The notes beneath the pieces are model-generated. The model made no database searches. It saw nothing but the letters and a program-made list of their open reading frames with translations, and had not been told where the DNA came from. A stretch of 64,000 nt of DNA from Neobacillus mesonae (GTDB taxonomy: Bacteria > Bacillota > Bacilli > Paenibacillales > Paenibacillaceae), in contig JAMBOW010000001.1 in the NCBI GenBank assembly GCA_023715865.1, forward strand, positions 2,418,001-2,482,000, given 5' to 3'. Positions 44,655 through 53,326 of the stretch are shown here, in pieces (the stretch's first letter is position 1; each line of letters starts with the position of its first letter). The position numbers were made by a program, and so were the translations under genes.

Positions 44655-45131
44655 ATGTCTATCTATGACTACCAAGTAAACACACTTAGAGGTCAAGAAC
44701 TAAGCATGTCGGAATATAAAGGAAAAATCCTTTTAATTGTAAATACGGCAAGCAAATGCGGTTTAACACCTCAATACAAAGGACTGCAGGAGTTGTACGA
44801 CAAATTCAAGGACCAATCTTTTGAGATCCTCGGCTTTCCCAGCAATCAATTTGCAGAACAAGAGCCAGGAACAAATGATGAAATCGCTGAATTTTGTCAA
44901 ATGAACTATGGAGTAAACTTTCCGATGTTTGAAAAAATTAAAGTTAATGGTGATGAGGCTCATCCCCTCTTCAAGCATCTTAAAGAGAAAGCACCTGGAA
45001 TTATGGGCTCCAAATCCATCAAATGGAATTTTACTAAATTCCTTGTCGATCAGAATGGAAAGATCGTAAAACGATACAGCCCTCAAACGACACCAGACAA
45101 AATTGAAGCGGACATCGCTGACCTTCTCTAG
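44655..45131 (+). CDS. bsaA: Glutathione peroxidase family thiol peroxidase
   Basis: A 158-residue thioredoxin-fold peroxidase (BsaA type in Bacillus). The active-site region is VNTASKCGLTPQY, where the catalytic residue is an ordinary Cys (TGC), and the FPSNQFAEQEPG and KWNFTKFLVD motifs supply the Gln, Trp and Asn. In Gram-positives such enzymes generally use thioredoxin or bacillithiol-type reductants instead of glutathione. ATG 44655 follows GGAGAAAAGC. Divergent from the riboswitch unit. Confidence 0.93.
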   Translation: MSIYDYQVNTLRGQELSMSEYKGKILLIVNTASKCGLTPQYKGLQELYDKFKDQSFEILGFPSNQFAEQEPGTNDEIAEFCQMNYGVNFPMFEKIKVNGDEAHPLFKHLKEKAPGIMGSKSIKWNFTKFLVDQNGKIVKRYSPQTTPDKIEADIADLL

Positions 45132-45153
45132 AATACTCATATAACTACACAAT

Positions 45154-45192
45154 AGGAGGAACCCGACAATCGGATTCCTTCTATTTATTTTC
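45154..45192 (+). terminator. Probable terminator after the peroxidase gene
   Basis: AGGAGGAACCCG / CGGATTCCTTCT, an imperfect stem 25 bases past the stop, followed by ATTTATTTT. Confidence 0.6.
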
Positions 45193-45220
45193 CACCCTTA
45201 CCTGTAAATTCCGCAAAAAC

Positions 45221-45258
45221 AAAAAAAAGAGCTCGAAGCCTTCGCTTCAAGCTCTTTC
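45221..45258 (-). terminator. Terminator of the first tRNA-Leu gene
   Basis: On the minus strand AAAGAGCTTGAAGC / GCTTCGAGCTCTTT (two G-T pairs), followed by eight T, just past the tRNA 3' end. Confidence 0.92.
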
Positions 45259-45265
45259 ATTATGA

Positions 45266-45348
45266 TGCGGTCGAGAGGACTCGAACCTCCACGGGTATAC
45301 ACCCACTACCCCCTCAAGATAGCGTGTCTGCCATTCCACCACGACCGC
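45266..45348 (-). tRNA. tRNA-Leu (anticodon GAG), copy 1
   Basis: An 83-base cloverleaf without encoded CCA. The acceptor is GCGGTCG/CGACCGC with discriminator A, there is a long variable arm (GGGTGTATACCC) typical of class II tRNA, and the T-arm is GGAGGTTCGAGTCCTC. The anticodon loop TTGAGGG gives GAG. It is identical to the copy at 58917-58999. Confidence 0.95.
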
Positions 45349-45480
45349 GCATCTTGTTCAGCATTTTTCGTGCCAACAAAATATATTATACACACCTCTA
45401 ACACATATGTAAAGCATTTTATTATATTTTTTTCTTTGAAGAAGACATCAAAGAAAAGAAAACCATCTACGTAATATAAA

Positions 45481-45497
45481 TGTTATATAAATTAACA
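45481..45497. promoter_or_regulatory. TnrA/GlnR-type box upstream of the orphan ureF
   Basis: TGTTATATAAATTAACA fits the consensus TGTNAN7TNACA at every fixed position. A CATAAT -10-like hexamer at 45527-45532 has its centre about 40 bases downstream. This is the geometry of TnrA-activated promoters, whose sites centre near -50. The gap 45349-45679 holds nothing else clear, except TTGACA at 45546-45551 with a weak TAAAAA 17 bases on. Confidence 0.65.
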
Positions 45498-45679
45498 TAA
45501 ATTAAGATTAAAACCACCTTTTTCTACATAATCACGATCTTCTTATTGACATTTTACGGATATTTATGTAAAAATACATATCAAACATAGCGTTTAGTCA
45601 GTGAAATTAACATATATATAACACACTATTTTCTATAGAACGTTCCAACTTCATTATGATATTAAGGGGGCGGATTCTT

Positions 45680-46381
45680 TTGAATAGAGGAAATAAGCTT
45701 CTCGATTACGTGAAATTGCTTGATTCCTCACTTCAGGTTGGAGGATTCTCTCACTCCTTCGGGCTTAAGTCATATATCGAGGACGGCACCATTCAAACAA
45801 CTAATGATCTAGAGACATTCATGCGATGCGAGCTTCATCCAGGCTTAGTTCAGCTGGAAGGCTTGGCGATTACAGGAGTATACGCTGCCGTAGAGCAAAA
45901 AGACGAATGGAGAATCGCCCTGATCGATAAAATGATTCATGTGAAGCGAACCCCCATTCACAAGCGGGAACAATCCCGCGCTATGGGAAGGCGCCTTATG
46001 AAGCTGTCAAAGGCACTGCACCCTTGGATGGACTTTGAAGCTTTAGAAAGAGTCATCAACCGATACGAGGCCGTAGGTTCACTCACCGTCGTACACGCAT
46101 GGATTAATGCCAATCTGGAGGTCCCTGTAGATGATGCTGTTTCCGGATACCTTCATGCAGCAAAAGATGTTTGCCTTATCCACGCAAAGCGTTTGCTGAG
46201 CATCGAAGCCAAAGAGCTTGATGCTTTATCGATCGTGTTAGACGGCGATCTTGCTGAAGAATGGAATAAGGTTAAGCAAGCCGGCAGCCTCCAGCCCTTC
46301 CAAAGCCCTATATTGTCCCTTCAATCCCTCATACCGGGTTCACCCTTCCACAACTCCGGTATCGAACATACAAGAGCTTAG
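45680..46381 (+). CDS. ureF: Urease accessory protein UreF, orphan paralogue
   Basis: A 233-residue UreF-family protein, part of the GTPase-activating scaffold (UreD-UreF-UreG) for nickel insertion into urease. It shares with the operon copy the block LLDSSLQVGGFSHSFGLKSY, a middle MGRRLMKLSKALHP and TVVHAWINANLEV, but the sequence has diverged widely and the C-terminal tail differs. TTG 45680 (MNRGNKLLDY) follows AAGGGGG; an in-frame ATG at 45656 overlaps that site. It lies 9.4 kb from the operon ureF, on the other side of the urt genes. Confidence 0.88.
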   Translation: MNRGNKLLDYVKLLDSSLQVGGFSHSFGLKSYIEDGTIQTTNDLETFMRCELHPGLVQLEGLAITGVYAAVEQKDEWRIALIDKMIHVKRTPIHKREQSRAMGRRLMKLSKALHPWMDFEALERVINRYEAVGSLTVVHAWINANLEVPVDDAVSGYLHAAKDVCLIHAKRLLSIEAKELDALSIVLDGDLAEEWNKVKQAGSLQPFQSPILSLQSLIPGSPFHNSGIEHTRA

Positions 46382-46436
46382 TATCGCTTATCCCCAGCTC
46401 ACCTCTTCAGGCAACCCACGCCTCCCCTCTATTCTA

Positions 46437-46475
46437 AAAGCACGCGGCAAACCCCTCTGCCAGCGTGCTTTTTTC
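46437..46475 (+). terminator. Intrinsic terminator after the orphan ureF
   Basis: AAAGCACGCGGCA / TGCC(A)GCGTGCTTT with one bulge, followed by six T. Confidence 0.9.
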
Positions 46476-46644
46476 TCATTAGAATAAAAGCCAAAATTCA
46501 CTCATGTAAGTGAATAATGATTGTTTGATAACGTATTAGCGTATATAATATGGACATACTTTTTTTGGAATAAAGGTTCTTTCGTTGCGCCAGCATTTGA
46601 GTAGCCATGCAATTATTATTAATACTAAGAGGGAGAGACTGCCA

Positions 46645-47268
46645 TTGCCTGACGCCGAACCCTTCCTTATCAAGGATCCTTCCTATGAATTCAAATCCAC
46701 CACCGTCATTATTGATTCCTGCGGCAAAATCTGCTCGTATAATCACGCTTGGCCCGAAACCATGTCTCAATACGATTCTCGGGAAATTGAGAACTGGCTG
46801 GGTTTAAATTACTTTCATATCCTCGCATCTTTTCCAGGCACCTGCACTCATAACACGAGCGAAATCATCTATCGTTTCAAAGAAGTTCTGAATCGAAGCA
46901 TAACGAGTTATGTGTGTGAGGTAAGAGTACTGCGCGAAGATAGTTGCTTGTGGATTCTCATAGAAGCCTCCCCTTATGAGACCTCTCTTCAGTCTGACTT
47001 TAAGGGACTAGTAATTACACACATCGACATCACTCACCATAAAACTCTTGAACATCGTTTACACAACGCTTCTTCTCACATCAAAACTCTTCACGGCATG
47101 CTGCCTATCTGTGCTGTATGTAAACGCATTCGGGATGAACAGGATGAGTGGAATACTGTTGAAAGCTTTGTCGAAAGGCATACACACGCCGAGTTTACTC
47201 ATGATATTTGCCCTGAATGCATTCGTAAACTTTACCCGCAATACTCAAAAATTTTCGACCAATCTTAA
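46645..47268 (+). CDS. PAS-domain protein with C-terminal zinc-finger-like module
   Basis: About 207 residues. A PAS-like sensor domain lies at about 10-130 (STTVIIDSCGKICSYNHAWP, WILIEASPYETS, LVITHIDITHHKTLEHRL), followed by a helix. A C-terminal module with two cysteine pairs reads LPICAVCKRIRDEQDEW and HDICPECIRKLYPQ. This module is known at the end of PAS and GAF signalling proteins, where it may bind metal. No kinase or output enzyme domain follows. The start is uncertain: TTG 46645 after AGAGGGAGAGAC is preferred, since no ATG is in a suitable place. Its place beside urea genes is suggestive only. Confidence 0.75.
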   Translation: MPDAEPFLIKDPSYEFKSTTVIIDSCGKICSYNHAWPETMSQYDSREIENWLGLNYFHILASFPGTCTHNTSEIIYRFKEVLNRSITSYVCEVRVLREDSCLWILIEASPYETSLQSDFKGLVITHIDITHHKTLEHRLHNASSHIKTLHGMLPICAVCKRIRDEQDEWNTVESFVERHTHAEFTHDICPECIRKLYPQYSKIFDQS

Positions 47269-47340
47269 TTACACACGCTTTTAATGCACTTTACCTTCAT
47301 TTCATGCTGAGTGTATTACATCTGTAGCAATAAAAATGAA

Positions 47341-47385
47341 TAAAACAACACTCACCCCTGCGTAGATGTATCCTGAGCAGGGGTG
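47341..47385 (-). terminator. Terminator of the urt operon
   Basis: CACCCCTGC (47353-47361) / GCAGGGGTG (47377-47385), a perfect 9-bp stem. On the minus strand it is followed by AGTGTTGTTTTATT, 30 bases past the urtE stop. Confidence 0.85.
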
Positions 47386-47416
47386 AAAGCATTGTACAAA
47401 ATATGACTTATCTAAA

Positions 47417-48112
47417 CTAGACTGTAAGATAGTGTTCAAACGCAGCCAGATCAAGCTCCTCCGGCTTGCCATGCATGGCAATACCGCCTTTGTCCATGAC
47501 ATAGATATAGTCTGCCACACTCCGCACGAACTCCTCGCTTTGTTCCACCAGAAGAATTGCTGTATCTCCCTGATTCTTGATTCGAATAATAACATCACGA
47601 ATATCATCTACGATCGAGGGCTGAATTCCTTCTGTCGGTTCATCCAGGAGCAACAGCTTTGGCTTTGAAGCAAGCGCTCTGGCAAAAGCAAGCTGCTGCT
47701 GCTGACCCCCGCTTAGGTCTCCGCCTTGCCTTTTGTACATGGTAGGCAGTACAGGAAACATGGCCAGCACTTCTTCGGGAAATACCTTACTCTTTTTGGA
47801 AGCTGTCTCGAGACCAAGCATCAAATTCTCTTTAACAGATAGCTGCGGAAAAATATCTCTGCCTTGAGGCACATATCCAATGCCCGCGCGGGCTCTTTTT
47901 GCTGAGCTCCATTCCGAGATATCAGTCCCCTCCCACCGTATTTCCCCTTGGCGTGTCTTAAGGATCCCCATTAGCGTACGCAGAAGCGTAGATTTACCCA
48001 CACCATTCCTGCCCATTAAACAAACGACCTGCCCGGGTTCAATATCCAAGTGGACACGGCGCAGTACCATGCTTTCACCATAACCGGATTCGATATTTTT
48101 AAGTGACAGCAT
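47417..48112 (-). CDS. urtE: Urea ABC transporter ATP-binding subunit UrtE
   Basis: A 231-residue LivF-like ATPase with Walker A GRNGVGKSTL near residue 36, signature LSGGQQQQLAFARAL, Walker B LLLLDEPTEGIQPSI and the LLVEQSEEF switch region. The motif EGIQPSIV and the place in a five-gene urt cluster beside urease identify UrtE rather than LivF. ATG 48112 follows AAGGAGGAAGCAGG and overlaps the end of urtD by 14 bases. Confidence 0.93.
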   Translation of the reverse strand: MLSLKNIESGYGESMVLRRVHLDIEPGQVVCLMGRNGVGKSTLLRTLMGILKTRQGEIRWEGTDISEWSSAKRARAGIGYVPQGRDIFPQLSVKENLMLGLETASKKSKVFPEEVLAMFPVLPTMYKRQGGDLSGGQQQQLAFARALASKPKLLLLDEPTEGIQPSIVDDIRDVIIRIKNQGDTAILLVEQSEEFVRSVADYIYVMDKGGIAMHGKPEELDLAAFEHYLTV

Positions 48113-48902
48113 CCTGCTTCCTCCTTTTGCCCAAATACACCTCGGCAACGACAGGGTTCTGCTGAACCTCAAGCATTGTTCCTTCTGTCAGCAGCTTACC
48201 TTCATGCATCACCGTAACCTTTTCGGCATATTGCCTTACAAAATCCATGTCATGCTCTACGACAACGACAGAGCGCTTTTCCGCAATTTTTTTAAGCAAT
48301 TCCCCGGTCTTGAGCGTTTCGTCATCCGTCATCCCAGCTACCGGCTCATCAAGAAGGAGAACATCAGGCTCTTGAAGCAGCAGCATCCCAATTTCAAGCC
48401 ATTGTTTCTCTCCGTGTGATAATGCCCCTGCCCTGATCAAGGTCCGATCTGTTAATCCGATTTGTGCAAGCACTTCTTCCATCGCTTTACTCATTGTGCT
48501 TCCTCGAAGACCGCGAAGGGAGTGAAACGCCCCTTTGTTCTGATCATCAGCAAGCTCCAAATTCTCCTTGACCGTGAGCCCGCCAAAGACCGAAGGCGCC
48601 TGAAATTTTCGTCCGATGCCGAGCCTCGCGATATGATGCTCTTTCTTGCGAGTCAGATCCGTCCCATCCGGCAGTAAGACCTTTCCAGATACCGGTTTAG
48701 TTTTACCACAGATAACATCAAGCATCGTAGTCTTCCCCGCACCATTCGGTCCGATTAGGAAGTGCAGTTCCTTACGTCTCAAATTCAGGTTCATCCCGTT
48801 CACAGCTACAAAACCAGAGAACGAAACGGTAATATCCCGAACCGACAACACGATATCTTCTTTAGGATGTGGCTCGCTCTGGTTCAATGACAGACTTGGC
48901 AT
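48099..48902 (-). CDS. urtD: Urea ABC transporter ATP-binding subunit UrtD
   Basis: A 267-residue LivG-like ATPase with Walker A GPNGAGKTTMLDVICG, the typical GRKFQAPSVFGGLTV, signature LSHGEKQWLEIGMLL (SHGEKQ variant of this family) and Walker B VLLLDEPVAGMTDDET. ATG 48902 follows AAAGGGGGTG. The gene overlaps urtC by 41 bases, so expression is coupled. Confidence 0.93.
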   Translation of the reverse strand: MPSLSLNQSEPHPKEDIVLSVRDITVSFSGFVAVNGMNLNLRRKELHFLIGPNGAGKTTMLDVICGKTKPVSGKVLLPDGTDLTRKKEHHIARLGIGRKFQAPSVFGGLTVKENLELADDQNKGAFHSLRGLRGSTMSKAMEEVLAQIGLTDRTLIRAGALSHGEKQWLEIGMLLLQEPDVLLLDEPVAGMTDDETLKTGELLKKIAEKRSVVVVEHDMDFVRQYAEKVTVMHEGKLLTEGTMLEVQQNPVVAEVYLGKRRKQDAVT

Positions 48903-49956
48903 TCTGAGCACCCCCTTTACGCCTCCACATTCTGGACAGATTATGGTACACGCCAACAAGCCCGCGCGGCATAAACAATACGATAGCTACAAATAAACCA
49001 CCCATTACAAAAAGCCAGCCTTCAGGATAAGCTTCGCTGATTCCTGTCTTCGCCGCATTCAGGATGACAGCGCCAATGACAGCACCAATCAGCGTCCCCC
49101 GCCCGCCAAGGGCTACCCAAAGCACCATTTCAATAGACGGAACGATACCCATCATGGATGGGGAAATGATCCCTACTTGCAGTACATAGAGCATTCCCGC
49201 AAGCCCCGCAAGTGCACCGGAGAGCGTAAAGGCCAGTGTTTTGTACCACGCAGGGTCATAGCCCAAGAAACGAACTCGATTCTCCCCATCTCTAGCCGCT
49301 TCCAGCACCTGACCAAATCGACTGCGAACGATGCGTCTGCATAGAATATAGGCAAGCACCAGAACAACGAGCGTCACATAATAGAGCATAATCGTCGTGG
49401 TAGGATGGTGAAGCTGCATCCCGAATATTTGATTATACCCGGTGAGCCCGTTCGTACCGCCGGTCCACTCCTGCTTTCCGATAAAGAGAGTAACAACGAT
49501 CATAACCAGAGCTTGGGTCAATATTGTGAAGTACACGCCTGCAATCCGATTTTTAAAAGTAAAAAAACCAAGAATAAAGGCAAGTAATGCTGGCAGCAGG
49601 ATACCTAACAGCATCGCGACAGGAAAGGATCGGAACGGCTCCCAGAACCACGGAAGCCGTTCTACACTGCTCCATACCATAAAATCAGGCAGCGATGTCC
49701 CGCTTGCTTGAAGCTTTAAATACATCGCCATCGCATATGCCCCGAGCCCAAAGAACACCCCGTGTCCCAAGCTGAGCACACCGCCGTATCCCCATATGAG
49801 ATCCAGTCCTATAGCTAAAATGGCAACCGCCAAAAATTTTGCAAGCAGGCTTAAACGGAACTCCGTAGAGACAAGCGGTGCTAGACTCATTAAAATGAGG
49901 ACTACTCCCCAGGCAATACGCTGTCCACGAACCCCCAGTTTGCTAACAAACGGCAT
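48862..49956 (-). CDS. urtC: Urea ABC transporter permease UrtC
   Basis: A 364-residue LivM-like inner-membrane permease with around ten hydrophobic segments. Recognisable blocks are GLDLIWGYGGVLSLGHGVFFGLGAY (seen in parts around residue 45-70), EAARDGENRVRFLGYD and VALGGRGTLIGAVIGA near residue 290. It partners with UrtB to form the channel for urea or short-chain amides. The start ATG follows GGAGGGATACAG. Confidence 0.93.
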   Translation of the reverse strand: MPFVSKLGVRGQRIAWGVVLILMSLAPLVSTEFRLSLLAKFLAVAILAIGLDLIWGYGGVLSLGHGVFFGLGAYAMAMYLKLQASGTSLPDFMVWSSVERLPWFWEPFRSFPVAMLLGILLPALLAFILGFFTFKNRIAGVYFTILTQALVMIVVTLFIGKQEWTGGTNGLTGYNQIFGMQLHHPTTTIMLYYVTLVVLVLAYILCRRIVRSRFGQVLEAARDGENRVRFLGYDPAWYKTLAFTLSGALAGLAGMLYVLQVGIISPSMMGIVPSIEMVLWVALGGRGTLIGAVIGAVILNAAKTGISEAYPEGWLFVMGGLFVAIVLFMPRGLVGVYHNLSRMWRRKGGAQNAKSVIEPERATS

Positions 49957-49969
49957 CTGTATCCCTCCT

Positions 49970-50875
49970 CTAGTCTAAACTGCGTGAGCGCAGTGCCACG
50001 AGTCCCCGCGGTTTCCATTGCAGAAATGCTACAATACAAGCAAATACCAGCACCTTGCCGATCGATGCACTTGTATAGGTCTCAAACAAGGTATTAAACA
50101 CCCCGATGCCAAGCGCTCCTGTAACTGTACCAACCAGCTTGCCAACACCGCCAAGAACAACGACCATAAAAGCATCAACAATATAATAGGTTCCAAGGGA
50201 TGGACCAATAGGCCCAAGCAAGGTAAGCGCACAGCCCGCAATTCCAGCAATTCCTGAACCGATCGCAAAGGTCAGTCCATCCACTTGCCTTGTAGAAATA
50301 CCGAGACAACCAGCCATATTGCGATTCTGCATGACAGCACGCATCCGGCGACCCTGCGCTGTTTTATAAATGTAGATGTACATAAGAAGAAGTACGATGA
50401 CAACCAGTAATATGATAAATAATCTTGTATACGGCAAAACGATTGAATCTGTCAGGGCAAATCCGCCATTAAGCCACGAAGGACTGGTCACCCCGACATT
50501 CGGGGCGCCAAAAATCGTCCTTGCCAGCTGCTGTAAAATCATCCCGACACCCCAAGTGGCCAAAAGACTGTCCAGGGGACGTCCATACAAGTGACGAATG
50601 AGCAGAACTTCAAGCAGCCAGCCGACAGCCGCAGCCACAAGAAAAGCGATGGGCAGCGCCAAAAGGAAATATGCATTAAACCAAGAGGCCGGCATATAGG
50701 AAAGAAACAGGTTCTGTGTAACAAATGTCGCATATGCACCAATCATGATCATTTCCCCATGCGCCATATTAATGACGTTCATGAGTCCAAAGGTAACAGC
50801 AAGACCGAGCGCGATCAGCAGGAGAATCGAACTGACACTTAGACCGTTAAAGGCTTGGAGCAAAAACATATCCAT
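49970..50875 (-). CDS. urtB: Urea ABC transporter permease UrtB
   Basis: A 301-residue LivH-like permease. Typical elements are [19 protein letters not shown] near residue 35, [20 protein letters not shown] and [18 protein letters not shown] near residue 240. Start ATG 50875 follows AAGGAGG. 13 bases before urtC. Confidence 0.93.
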   Translation of the reverse strand: MDMFLLQAFNGLSVSSILLLIALGLAVTFGLMNVINMAHGEMIMIGAYATFVTQNLFLSYMPASWFNAYFLLALPIAFLVAAAVGWLLEVLLIRHLYGRPLDSLLATWGVGMILQQLARTIFGAPNVGVTSPSWLNGGFALTDSIVLPYTRLFIILLVVIVLLLMYIYIYKTAQGRRMRAVMQNRNMAGCLGISTRQVDGLTFAIGSGIAGIAGCALTLLGPIGPSLGTYYIVDAFMVVVLGGVGKLVGTVTGALGIGVFNTLFETYTSASIGKVLVFACIVAFLQWKPRGLVALRSRSLD

Positions 50876-50920
50876 CTAAGCCCAGCCTCCTTCCATTGAT
50901 TTATATAGAAGATAAGCGAT

Positions 50921-52186
50921 TTATTCAGCACTCAGCGATTTACCCCACTCATAGGTTTCGAGATATGGGTCTGGCTTCACAGGCTCGCCCGAATTCCAAA
51001 GTTCCTTGAACTGTCCATCCGATTGCACTTCACCGATACGAACCGTTTTGTAAATATGCTGGTTATCTCCGTCGATCGTCACTTTACCGCTAGGTGCGTC
51101 AAATTCAATTCCCTTAGCAGCCTCTTTAACCTTTTCCACATCTGTAGATCCAGCCTTCTCAACAGCAGCTTTCCATAAATAGACTGCAGTATATCCAGCT
51201 TCGATCGGATCAGCCGTCACACGGTCCTCACCGTATTTCGCTTTGTATGCTTCCGTAAATGTTGTGTTTTCAGGAGTATCTGTCGTTTGATAATAGTTCC
51301 ATGCTGCCAAATGTCCGGAGAGAACATCCGCTCCAATACCGCGGATTTCCTCTTCAGCCACACTAACGGATAAAGTAGTCATATCTTCTGAGGTAATCCC
51401 TGCGTCCTTCAGCTGTTTAAAGAAGGCAACGTTACTGTCTCCATTCAGCGTGTTGTACACTACATCCGGATCTGCCGCTTTAATTTTGCTGATAATGGTA
51501 CTGTAGTCTGTATGACCTAGAGGAGTATATTCTTCTCCAACGACCTCTCCGCCTTCAGCCTGAAGCTGAGCCGTTATGATTTTGTTAGCTGTCTTAGGGA
51601 AGACATAGTCAGAGCCAAGCAAGAAGAACTTTGTGCCCCGATTTTCAAGGAGCCAGCTTACAGAAGGAACGATCTGCTGGTTTGTTGTTGCTCCTGTGTA
51701 GAAAATGTTAGGGGAAGCTTCCAAGCCTTCGTACTGAACAGGATAGAACAACAGACCGTTATTGGATTCAACTACAGGCAGCATTGCTTTACGGCTCGCG
51801 GAAGTCCATCCTCCAAACACGGCAGTCACCTTATCCTGTTGGAGCAGCTTCCCGGCCTTCTCAGCAAAAATCGCCGGATCAGAAGCACCGTCCTCTATCA
51901 CGGGCTCGATCTGCTTACCAAGAACACCGCCAGCAGCGTTGATCTCCTCGATTGCCAGCATTTCCGCATCCTTTACAGATACCTCACTGATCGACATCGT
52001 TCCGCTAAGCGAATGCAGAACCCCGACCTTGATCGTATCGCCATCCGCAGCAGATACACTTTCCGCCGTTCCTTCAGAACCGGTCGTTTGCTGTGTAGAA
52101 GCCTCCCCTCCAGACACACATCCAGACAGCATAATGACACCCGCCATCATAACAGGAAACCATTTACCGAACTTTCTCTTTGACAT
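50921..52186 (-). CDS. urtA: Urea ABC transporter substrate-binding lipoprotein UrtA
   Basis: A 421-residue type I periplasmic-binding-fold lipoprotein. The lipobox is MLSGCVSGG near residue 22, then a Ser/Thr-rich linker, then the core beginning [19 protein letters not shown]. It binds urea outside the cell and delivers it to UrtBC. ATG 52186 follows AAGGGGAG; the GTG at 52195 overlaps that site. First gene of the operon, with a strong promoter and a nitrogen box upstream. Confidence 0.95.
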   Translation of the reverse strand: MSKRKFGKWFPVMMAGVIMLSGCVSGGEASTQQTTGSEGTAESVSAADGDTIKVGVLHSLSGTMSISEVSVKDAEMLAIEEINAAGGVLGKQIEPVIEDGASDPAIFAEKAGKLLQQDKVTAVFGGWTSASRKAMLPVVESNNGLLFYPVQYEGLEASPNIFYTGATTNQQIVPSVSWLLENRGTKFFLLGSDYVFPKTANKIITAQLQAEGGEVVGEEYTPLGHTDYSTIISKIKAADPDVVYNTLNGDSNVAFFKQLKDAGITSEDMTTLSVSVAEEEIRGIGADVLSGHLAAWNYYQTTDTPENTTFTEAYKAKYGEDRVTADPIEAGYTAVYLWKAAVEKAGSTDVEKVKEAAKGIEFDAPSGKVTIDGDNQHIYKTVRIGEVQSDGQFKELWNSGEPVKPDPYLETYEWGKSLSAE

Positions 52187-52261
52187 TGACTCCACTCCCC
52201 TTATTTTTTGACTTCAGACCGAACATTGCCATAATTTTTTCCAATAATGTTTGGTGATCAC

Positions 52262-52291
52262 ATTATAGGTGCATATATTTTATCGTGTCAA
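52262..52291 (-). promoter_or_regulatory. Sigma-A promoter of urtA
   Basis: On the minus strand a perfect TTGACA (52291-52286) and perfect TATAAT (52267-52262), with an 18-base spacer, about 75 bases upstream of the urtA start. The -35 lies inside a TnrA/GlnR-type box. Confidence 0.85.
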
Positions 52292-52302
52292 TAATCCTTA
52301 CA
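52286..52302. promoter_or_regulatory. TnrA/GlnR-type box over the urtA -35
   Basis: TGTCAATAATCCTTACA matches TGTNAN7TNACA at every fixed position. Its overlap with the urtA -35 hexamer (box centre about -40) fits nitrogen-dependent control, more likely repression than class-II-like activation. Confidence 0.75.
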
Positions 52303-52379
52303 TAATTTTATTTTTCGCATAATTAATCATGCATCTTAACAAAACAATATGAATATCATTGACAAATCATTCATTTTTG

Positions 52380-52396
52380 TGTGAGTATAATTGACA
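52380..52396. promoter_or_regulatory. TnrA/GlnR-type box upstream of ureA
   Basis: TGTGAGTATAATTGACA matches TGTNAN7TNACA at every fixed position. It contains a TATAAT (52386-52391) and is preceded 21 bases upstream by TTGACA (52359-52364). Another TTGACA (52391-52396) at its end precedes TATGAT (52418-52423), again by 21 bases. Which is the real ure promoter cannot be settled by eye. Confidence 0.75.
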
Positions 52397-52586
52397 TATG
52401 ATGAACTCTATTCATCCTATGATGTCTAGCAATTTCAGACTTATGTGTTAACGAATATCCATCTCTAAGTTCCGTCCGCATGGCTATTTTGGACACTTTT
52501 GTGATGTCATTTGTTGTATTATGATGTTAAATATGGAACTTCAAAAAATCTAGTCATAGAACTAAGTGCGGAAAGGTTGGATTCAT

Positions 52587-52889
52587 GTGCACTGGACAGA
52601 AGAAGAAAAGGACAAATTACTTGTCACCGTAGCTGCCAATTTGGCAAAAGAGCGCAAAGCGCGCGGATTAAAATTAAACGTGCCTGAAGCCGTCGCCATT
52701 CTTACTTCCGAAGTGCTGGAACGAGCCCGAGACGGTATGACGGTTGCGGAGCTCATGCGTTACGGCGGAACTGTCCTTACGAAGGAAGACTGCATGGAGG
52801 GTGTACCGGATATGATTCCGGAAGTTCAAGTAGAAGCCACTTTTCCTGACGGCACAAAGCTTGTAACTATCCATGAGCCGATCCGCTGA
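52587..52889 (+). CDS. ureA: Urease subunit gamma
   Basis: The smallest structural subunit of urease, which hydrolyses urea to ammonia and carbamate. From GTG 52587 (read [12 protein letters not shown]) it has exactly the usual 100 residues, with [27 protein letters not shown] and [18 protein letters not shown]. An earlier GTG at 52566 would add seven residues and lies at the ribosome site GGAAAGG. First gene of ureABCFGD. Confidence 0.95.
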   Translation: MHWTEEEKDKLLVTVAANLAKERKARGLKLNVPEAVAILTSEVLERARDGMTVAELMRYGGTVLTKEDCMEGVPDMIPEVQVEATFPDGTKLVTIHEPIR

Positions 52890-52936
52890 TCATTCTAGTA
52901 ACGTTGAATGCCAAATAGAAAGGCGGGAATGGAGTC

Positions 52937-53326
52937 TTGATACCAGGAGAATACAGATTGAAGAAGGACAGCATTGTCTGTCACCCTGATCGTGAAACGA
53001 TTCAGCTTATCGTGATTAATCGGGGAGATCGCCCGGTTCAGATTGGATCGCATGTACATTTCTATGAAGTAAATGCCCAGCTGGAATTTGATCGCAATAA
53101 AGCATACGGACACAGGCTGCATATTCCCGCAGGAACAGCCGTACGCTTTGAGCCTGGAGAAGAGAAGCCAGTTGAACTCACTTCTTTTGGCGGAAAGCGC
53201 AAGATCCAAGGATTTAACAATCTGACCAATGGACCGCTCGACCAGCCTGCGGATGAAGCTAAGCTGAAGACATTTATCGAAAGGTTCGGTGCTCCCGCAG
53301 CGAATAACGAAGGTGATCCATCATGA
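52937..53326 (+). CDS. ureB: Urease subunit beta
   Basis: A 129-residue structural subunit. Motifs are MIPGEYRL at the start, [39 protein letters not shown] and [11 protein letters not shown]. The start is TTG 52937, after AAAGGCGGG and GGAG. The stop overlaps the ureC start (ATGA). Confidence 0.96.
   Translation: MIPGEYRLKKDSIVCHPDRETIQLIVINRGDRPVQIGSHVHFYEVNAQLEFDRNKAYGHRLHIPAGTAVRFEPGEEKPVELTSFGGKRKIQGFNNLTNGPLDQPADEAKLKTFIERFGAPAANNEGDPS

Noticed and set aside
44655-45131. Selenocysteine-type glutathione peroxidase
   Set aside because: The active-site codon in NTASKCGLTP is TGC (Cys), with no in-frame TGA and no SECIS-like structure needed.
47417-52186. Branched-chain amino acid (liv) transporter instead of urt
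   Set aside because: The five genes are LivFGMHK-like, but the gene order A-B-C-D-E, the SHGEKQ signature in the D subunit, the nitrogen box and divergence from ureABC all favour urea.
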